This document shows, piece after piece, positions 6,375 to 10,139 of a stretch of DNA of 10,139 bases (position 1 is the stretch's first letter; each line of letters starts with the position of its first letter). The DNA is taken from positions 1-10,139 of the forward strand of contig JBGQHM010000252.1 of the NCBI GenBank assembly GCA_041497995.1. Reading direction: 5' to 3'. A program made the translations under genes and the position numbers. The notes under the pieces were generated by a model. That model had not been told where the DNA came from, ran no database searches, and worked only from the letters and a program-made list of their open reading frames with translations. Source of the stretch: DATKMS01 sp041497995 (GTDB lineage: Bacteria > Desulfobacterota > Binatia > HRBIN30).

Positions 6375-6428
6375 GTAGCCCCTAGCGACCAACGGGAGCG
6401 GTCCATAGAAATACGCTGCGCGCAGCCC
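6375..6428. repeat. Dispersed intergenic repeat, copy B
   Basis: This is the second copy of the repeat at 1038-1094, in the same orientation on the + strand. It lies in the 243-bp gap before the LLM oxidoreductase and ends 44 bases before that gene's start. The rest of the gap (6287-6374) holds only a weak CACTCG/CGAGTG inverted pair (6314-6319, 6334-6339) and a repeated CTTGCGAG (6330, 6366). I see no clear promoter there. Confidence 0.6.
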
Positions 6429-6472
6429 CTCGCGCGAGGATTGATTGGGGTGCGGTCACAGGGAGGTAAATG

Positions 6473-7402
6473 ATGGACAAGATCAGAATCGGCATCGGCT
6501 TCGGCATCTGGCGGCAAGGCATGCCCACGCCCGAAACTATCTGCGCATACGCGGAGCGGGCGGAGGATCTCGGTATCGATTCGATCTGGTTGTCGGATCA
6601 CATTGTCTCGCGTGAGCCGTCGCTGGACACGGCGTGCGTGATGGCGCTCTTCGCCGCGCGCACCAAGCGCATCAAGATGGGTCCGAGCGTGCTGACGCTG
6701 CCGGCGCGTGATCCGGTCCAAGTCGCGAAGACGTACGCGACGCTCGACTATCTCACCGGCAGCTGCGGACGCGTAATCATGGCCGTTGGTTTGGGCAGCG
6801 ACCCCCGCGACTGCGAGGTGTCCGGGATCAAACCAGAGGAACGTGCCGGCCGCTTGGAAGAGGGCGTCGAGGTCATGCGCAAGCTGTGGGGCGGGACGCA
6901 CGTCACTCACGAGGGCAAGTTCTACAAGTTCTCCGACGTCACGCTGAACCCGAGGCCGGCGAAGGGCGCGCTCGACGTCTGGATCGGGGGCCGCACGAGC
7001 GCGGCGTTGCGCCGGGTCGCCAAGTACGGCGACGGCTGGTTTCCCTCGTTCGTCACGCCCGAGGAGTTCAAGGCCGGCATGGAGCAGCTCGGCACCTACG
7101 GCACCAAATACGGGCGCACCATCGAACCGGGCGAGGCGGGCGTACTGATCTTGACGTACGCGACCCGTGATCGCGCCCGCGCCCAATCCGTATCGCAGAA
7201 AGTCTTCGAAGCGTTTCCGGTGCCGTCAGAAGCGTTGGCAGCGCGCTGCGCGATCGGCGCCCCGGAAGAGGTGGTCGAAAAAGTGCGGGCCTACGTCGAC
7301 GCCGGCTGCAGCAAGTACGTCCTGTGGCCCATCAGCCCGCCCGAGGAGATCGTGTCGCAGATCGAGCTGTACGGTCGCGAGATCGTGCCGCAGTTCAACT
7401 AG
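6473..7402 (+). CDS. LLM class flavin-dependent (probably F420-type) oxidoreductase
   Basis: The product of about 309 residues is a single luciferase-like TIM barrel. The opening RIGIGFGIW beta-strand, the AEDLGIDSIWLSDHI segment, LGSDPRDCEVSGIKPEERAGRLEEG, the GKFYKFSDVTLNPRP stretch and VWIGGRTSAALRRVAKYGDGW are standard for bacterial LLM monooxygenases and F420-dependent reductases. The SDH motif and general form favour coenzyme F420, but FMN with a separate reductase cannot be excluded. The substrate is unknown; such enzymes act on alkanes, terpenes, sulfonates and other small molecules. A strong SD, GGGAGG at 6461-6466, lies six bases before the ATG at 6473 and only three before an overlapping in-frame ATG at 6470, so I prefer 6473. 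The stop shares a CTAG with the convergent transporter gene. No reductase or cofactor gene is adjacent. Confidence 0.9.
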   Translation: MDKIRIGIGFGIWRQGMPTPETICAYAERAEDLGIDSIWLSDHIVSREPSLDTACVMALFAARTKRIKMGPSVLTLPARDPVQVAKTYATLDYLTGSCGRVIMAVGLGSDPRDCEVSGIKPEERAGRLEEGVEVMRKLWGGTHVTHEGKFYKFSDVTLNPRPAKGALDVWIGGRTSAALRRVAKYGDGWFPSFVTPEEFKAGMEQLGTYGTKYGRTIEPGEAGVLILTYATRDRARAQSVSQKVFEAFPVPSEALAARCAIGAPEEVVEKVRAYVDAGCSKYVLWPISPPEEIVSQIELYGREIVPQFN

Positions 7403-8658
7403 CCTTCTTCCTGTCCGACGCCTGCGTGCGCGCGGCGGAAGACGATCAAGCAGCCGAGCGCTGCAACCGAGAAGACTGCACCGATGAGAGCCAAGGCCGC
7501 TTCGAGGCCGAGACGATCGACGAGGATTCCCACTGGCGGTCCGATGAAGATGAAACCCAGGCGGAACATCAGCGCATTCAACGACAACACGCTGGCGCGC
7601 GCCTCGGGCGGCGCGTCGCGCTGCAAGGCGCTGATGAGAATCGGGGTCTGCAGACCGCGCGTGGTCATGAAGCAGAGGTAGAAGACGACCGCGGTGGCCG
7701 AGGTGCTGGTGGCCAACGCCCCGTAACCGAGCGCGATGAGCAGACAGCAGCCGAGCAGCGTCACGTTGCGGCCGAACGTCTCGACTACGCGCGCGCTGAG
7801 CAACGACATCAACGCGACCTGTAGATTCGCCACCGCCCAGAGTGGACCGAACCAGACCTCCGGAATGCTGCGGCTCTGCATGTACGGTTGAATCAGCCAG
7901 ACCATCACGAAGGTGGAGAGCCCCAGGGTGACACTCAACGCCACGGCGGCGCGCATGCGCGCGTGACGCAACAACGTGTGGCGCACGATCGACCACGCCT
8001 GCGCTAGGTGCGACAGCCGCTCGGACCGCAGCGTCTGCCGCGGCGGCTCGCGCATCGCGACGACGGTTCCGAGCGTGCCCAACGCCACCGGCACTTGCAG
8101 CCAGAAGGGCAGCCGCGGACTCAGGGTATACAGGTACCCACCAACTGCCGACGACAACGACTCGCCCGTTTGTGCGACGGCGCGCACGCGCCCTTCCCAG
8201 CGTGGATATTCACCGCCGCGCTCGGCGGCTTGCAGCGCGACGAAGAGCAATGCCGCGTCCGCACCGGACGCGAATGCCATCCCGGCGCCGAGCAGAACTT
8301 CCGCCACGGCCATGCCAAGGAACGTCGTACCCATCGCATACGCAACCCAGCCTGCAACCCAGAGGAGCGCGGCGATCAGCAGTGAGGTCCGATGTCCCAA
8401 CTGGTCCGCCACGTAGCCGGACGGAAATTCGAAGATGACCGCGGCGAGCGCAAAGACGGCCTGCAAGTTCATGATGCCGGCGAGCGACAAGCCGATGTGG
8501 TCCTTCCAGAAGAGCGTGATGATCGGCACCGGGAAGAGGACGGTGTGCAAGCCGCCGTGCGCGACCAGCAGCGCAGCGGTGGACCTGAACGGCCCGCCGG
8601 CATCCGCTTGCTGCGATGGTGCCGACTTTACCGTCGCGCTGCTCCGATTCGCTGACAT
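7399..8658 (-). CDS. Major facilitator superfamily (MFS) transporter
   Basis: With the start at 8658 the protein has 419 residues and about twelve hydrophobic segments. The first begins near residue 27 and the last ends near 407, so it is an inner-membrane secondary transporter. MFS motif A is clear between helices 2 and 3: Gly81-x3-Asp85-x2-Gly88-x-Arg90 in GYVADQLGHR. A weaker copy, GILVDRLG, lies in the second half at 377-384. The long polar central loop (about 203-235) fits the usual 6+6 arrangement. Similar proteins are annotated as drug or metabolite exporters, but the substrate is not visible. The upstream frame can be extended to ATG 8736 or TTG 8751, giving a very Arg-rich leader; I rejected this as the leader looks non-coding and would run into the lexA promoter. 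The gene is divergent from lexA and convergent with the LLM gene. Confidence 0.88.
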   Translation of the reverse strand: MSANRSSATVKSAPSQQADAGGPFRSTAALLVAHGGLHTVLFPVPIITLFWKDHIGLSLAGIMNLQAVFALAAVIFEFPSGYVADQLGHRTSLLIAALLWVAGWVAYAMGTTFLGMAVAEVLLGAGMAFASGADAALLFVALQAAERGGEYPRWEGRVRAVAQTGESLSSAVGGYLYTLSPRLPFWLQVPVALGTLGTVVAMREPPRQTLRSERLSHLAQAWSIVRHTLLRHARMRAAVALSVTLGLSTFVMVWLIQPYMQSRSIPEVWFGPLWAVANLQVALMSLLSARVVETFGRNVTLLGCCLLIALGYGALATSTSATAVVFYLCFMTTRGLQTPILISALQRDAPPEARASVLSLNALMFRLGFIFIGPPVGILVDRLGLEAALALIGAVFSVAALGCLIVFRRAHAGVGQEEG

Positions 8659-8735
8659 ACCGCGACTGTGTCGCACCGCCGGCCTGCGTTGCAAGCGCGG
8701 CGATCGTACGACCGTGGCCGCGCCACCGCGACGCA

Positions 8736-8764
8736 TTGAACCTTCGCCCAATCTTCGCTATGGT
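8736..8764 (+). promoter_or_regulatory. Probable sigma70-type promoter of lexA
   Basis: TTGAAC at 8736-8741 and TATGGT at 8759-8764 are separated by exactly 17 bases; each matches four of six consensus positions. The predicted start, around 8771, leaves a leader of about 15 bases that contains the GGAGG ribosome site (8776-8780). Position, spacing and leader length agree with a lexA promoter. The assignment is by eye. Confidence 0.45.
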
Positions 8765-8769
8765 GCACC
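8754..8769 (+). promoter_or_regulatory. Candidate LexA operator overlapping the -10 box
   Basis: GGTGCACC at 8762-8769 is a perfect 8-bp palindrome across the -10 region. TTCGC-N4-GTGCA at 8754-8767 matches eight of nine defined positions of the TGCNC-N4-GTGCA box reported for Fibrobacter LexA. I see no complete Escherichia-type CTGT-N8-ACAG or Bacillus-type GAAC-N4-GTTC box upstream; one GAAC half-site lies in the -35. Most lexA genes are self-repressed, so an operator here is expected, but its identity is uncertain. Confidence 0.3.
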
Positions 8770-8785
8770 GCAAGCGGAGGGTTGG

Positions 8786-9388
8786 ATGATTCTGACCAAG
8801 CGGCAGAAGCAACTGTACGACTACCTTGACGACTACATCGCCACGCACGGCTTCGCGCCGACGCTGGAAGAGATCGGCGAGCACTTTCGCCTGAGCTCGT
8901 TGGCGACGGTGCACAAGCACCTCACCAATCTCGAGCACAAGGGCCTCATCATGCGGAAGTGGAACTTCAGCCGCGCCATCGAGCTGGTGCCGCGGCAGAA
9001 AAAGTCGGGGGCCGTCGAGTTGCCGCTGCTCGGCTTGGTCGCCGCGGGTCAGCCGATCGAGGCGTTGGAAAACAACGAAACGTTCACGGTGCCCGAGGAG
9101 TTCATCCGCCGGCAGAACACCTTCGTCCTGCGCGTCAAAGGTAACTCGATGATCGACGACGGCATCTGGGAAGGCGACTACATCATCGTCGAAGAGCGGC
9201 CGTCGGCGGAAAACGGCGAGACCGTCGTAGCGCTCGTCAATGGCGAGGCGACGGTGAAGCGCTTCTACCGCGAGAAGGGCGGCAAGGTGCGCCTGCAGCC
9301 TGCCAATGAATCCATGGAGCCGATCATCGTGCGCGACAAAGACGTCGAGATCCGCGGCGCCGTGGTCGCGGTAATGCGCAAGTACTGA
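8786..9388 (+). CDS. lexA: LexA repressor, SOS regulator with self-cleaving S24 domain
   Basis: This 200-residue protein has normal LexA length and both domains. Residues 1-66 are the winged helix-turn-helix (LTKRQKQLYDYL, FAPTLEEIGEHFRLSSLATVHKHL). Residues 78-200 are the S24 peptidase domain. The Ala87-Gly88 cleavage bond lies in LLGLVAAGQPIEA, with catalytic Ser121 in KGNSMIDDGIWEGDYI and Lys158 in GEATVKRFY. RecA-ssDNA filaments trigger self-cleavage and derepress DNA-repair genes. The recognition-helix region (SSLATVHKHL) is closer to Gram-positive-type LexA than to that of E. coli. GGAGG at 8776-8780, five bases before the ATG, fixes the start; the frame is open far upstream, but that part is not LexA-like. 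No SOS gene such as recA, imuB or dnaE2 is adjacent. The divergent transporter shares the upstream region and might be affected by LexA. Confidence 0.96.
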   Translation: MILTKRQKQLYDYLDDYIATHGFAPTLEEIGEHFRLSSLATVHKHLTNLEHKGLIMRKWNFSRAIELVPRQKKSGAVELPLLGLVAAGQPIEALENNETFTVPEEFIRRQNTFVLRVKGNSMIDDGIWEGDYIIVEERPSAENGETVVALVNGEATVKRFYREKGGKVRLQPANESMEPIIVRDKDVEIRGAVVAVMRKY

Positions 9389-9391
9389 GGC

Positions 9392-10139
9392 CTACGCCTC
9401 GGTACCTGCGCGCGTCCGCCGTCGCCGCAACGCCAGCGGCAGCAGCGAGAGCAAGACCAAGGGATCGATTGTCGCACCCGACGCTTGCGCGATCGTGCAC
9501 CCGCCGCCACTCGACGGTAACGGTGCAGCGGTGCTCGTCGGGCCGGGCGTCGGAGTGTGCGAGGCCTGCGGTGTCGGCAGGAGCGACACGATCACGATGC
9601 CGCTAACTCCTGCGACGTCGTCAAGCTGGGTACCCGCAGGCGTGAAGGCCCGAGCATTTTCGTTCGCAAGGACATAGCCGTCGGGCAGCGCCGAGGGTGC
9701 GACGCGGAATGTGCAGGTGTAGAGCGGTCCGTCGGGTATCGGGTCGGTGTGTTGGCTCGTGCCAACGAACACCCGCGTAGCGGTCAGAAACTCGTCCATG
9801 CTCGAACTGACAATCAGAGACTTCCCGATTGCCGGATTGACGCGGCATCCAACCTCGCCATCCAGAGTGAGGATAGAACTGCCTACGACTATGTCGTTAC
9901 CCGTGGCCGCAACTGCTCCCGAGCTGGCGAGTGAGACGGTGATGTCAACGGTGTCTCCCGGCCTCCCGACGGCGCTGCCGATGCTGATGCGCACGTTGGG
10001 TGTCGGCGTGGCCGACGAGCTGGGCTGCGGTGGTGCGGTCGGTGTGGTAGTCGGCGTCGGGGTCGCGCTACCAGTCGTGTTGATGAAAACACCGAGCGTC
10101 GCCGTGTCCTCTCCCAGGGCGATCAGGTCAGGGCGACCA
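9392..10139 (-). CDS. Surface protein with cohesin-like domain and MYXO-CTERM-like sorting tail (partial)
   Basis: The frame is open to the right edge, so the N-terminus is missing; the GTG at 9994 is internal. Reading from the edge: GRPDLIALGEDTATLGVFIN (about 10079-10138) looks like the last blade of a VCBS/FG-GAP-type repeat region. A Thr/Pro/Ser linker follows (about 10000-10078). Then comes a beta-rich domain of about 135 residues (9997-9587) opening VRISIGSAVGRPGDTVDITV, as in cohesin-like domains, with two Cys that may pair. A second Pro/Thr linker (PTPQASHTPTPGPTST) leads to GGGC, a hydrophobic helix (about DPLVLLSLLPLAL) and RRRR. That last tripartite form is the MYXO-CTERM-like class of surface-anchoring signals. 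The protein is probably exported and held at the cell envelope. Binding partner and full length cannot be seen. Its stop lies three bases from the end of the convergent lexA. Confidence 0.75.
   Translation of the reverse strand, partial: GRPDLIALGEDTATLGVFINTTGSATPTPTTTPTAPPQPSSSATPTPNVRISIGSAVGRPGDTVDITVSLASSGAVAATGNDIVVGSSILTLDGEVGCRVNPAIGKSLIVSSSMDEFLTATRVFVGTSQHTDPIPDGPLYTCTFRVAPSALPDGYVLANENARAFTPAGTQLDDVAGVSGIVIVSLLPTPQASHTPTPGPTSTAAPLPSSGGGCTIAQASGATIDPLVLLSLLPLALRRRRTRAGTEA

Noticed and set aside
8659..8751. Upstream extension of the MFS transporter to TTG 8751 or ATG 8736
   Set aside because: The added 26-31 residues are Arg-rich and non-membrane and would cover the lexA promoter. 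The start at 8658 gives normal family length, although its SD is weak.
8435..8785. N-terminal extension of lexA
   Set aside because: The frame is open, but the extension is antisense to the MFS gene. LexA begins normally at the ATG at 8786, with a strong GGAGG before it.

Overview
This is a GC-rich bacterial chromosomal window with densely packed genes on both strands. It shows no RNA genes, no CRISPR array and no complete mobile element. The gene mix is a CaiB/BaiF CoA-transferase, a luciferase-like (LLM) flavin oxidoreductase, a molybdopterin oxidoreductase, VapC, and a secreted repeat protein with a MYXO-CTERM-like tail. With the short dispersed intergenic repeats, this suggests an uncultivated, deltaproteobacteria-like lineage (Binatota/Desulfobacterota-type or similar). 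That placement is inference; no marker gene in the window settles it.

Left part (1-3202): the last codons of an antitoxin-like gene overlap vapC (45-422, +), which converges on a YfcE/MJ0936-type metallophosphoesterase (516-1004, -). Upstream of that, also on the minus strand, is a 702-residue molybdopterin oxidoreductase (1094-3202) with an N-terminal [4Fe-4S] motif. The gap between these two minus-strand genes holds one copy of a ~55-bp repeat whose second copy lies at 6375-6428.

Middle part (3306-7402, +): a small Y-x-G-K-W protein overlaps a retropepsin-like aspartic protease; this pair is the best candidate here for an uncharacterised two-gene module. Twelve bases later begins a 768-residue protein made of two CoA-transferase family III domains. 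The first half has Ser where the second keeps the catalytic Asp, and the linker is encoded by short tandem repeats that look like intergenic DNA. A 243-bp gap with alternative hairpins and the second repeat copy precedes an LLM-class oxidoreductase.

Right part (7399-10139): an MFS transporter (-) converges on the LLM gene so tightly that one CTAG supplies both stop codons. The transporter diverges from lexA (8786-9388, +), which has a recognisable promoter with a palindrome over the -10. LexA in turn converges, three bases apart, on the 3' end of a cell-surface protein (9392 to the right edge, -). That protein shows the end of a VCBS/FG-GAP-like region, a Pro/Thr linker, a cohesin-like domain, a second linker and a Cys-hydrophobic-Arg sorting tail. 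The genes do not form one pathway; apart from the toxin-antitoxin pair and the small-protein/protease pair they look like independent housekeeping or accessory functions.
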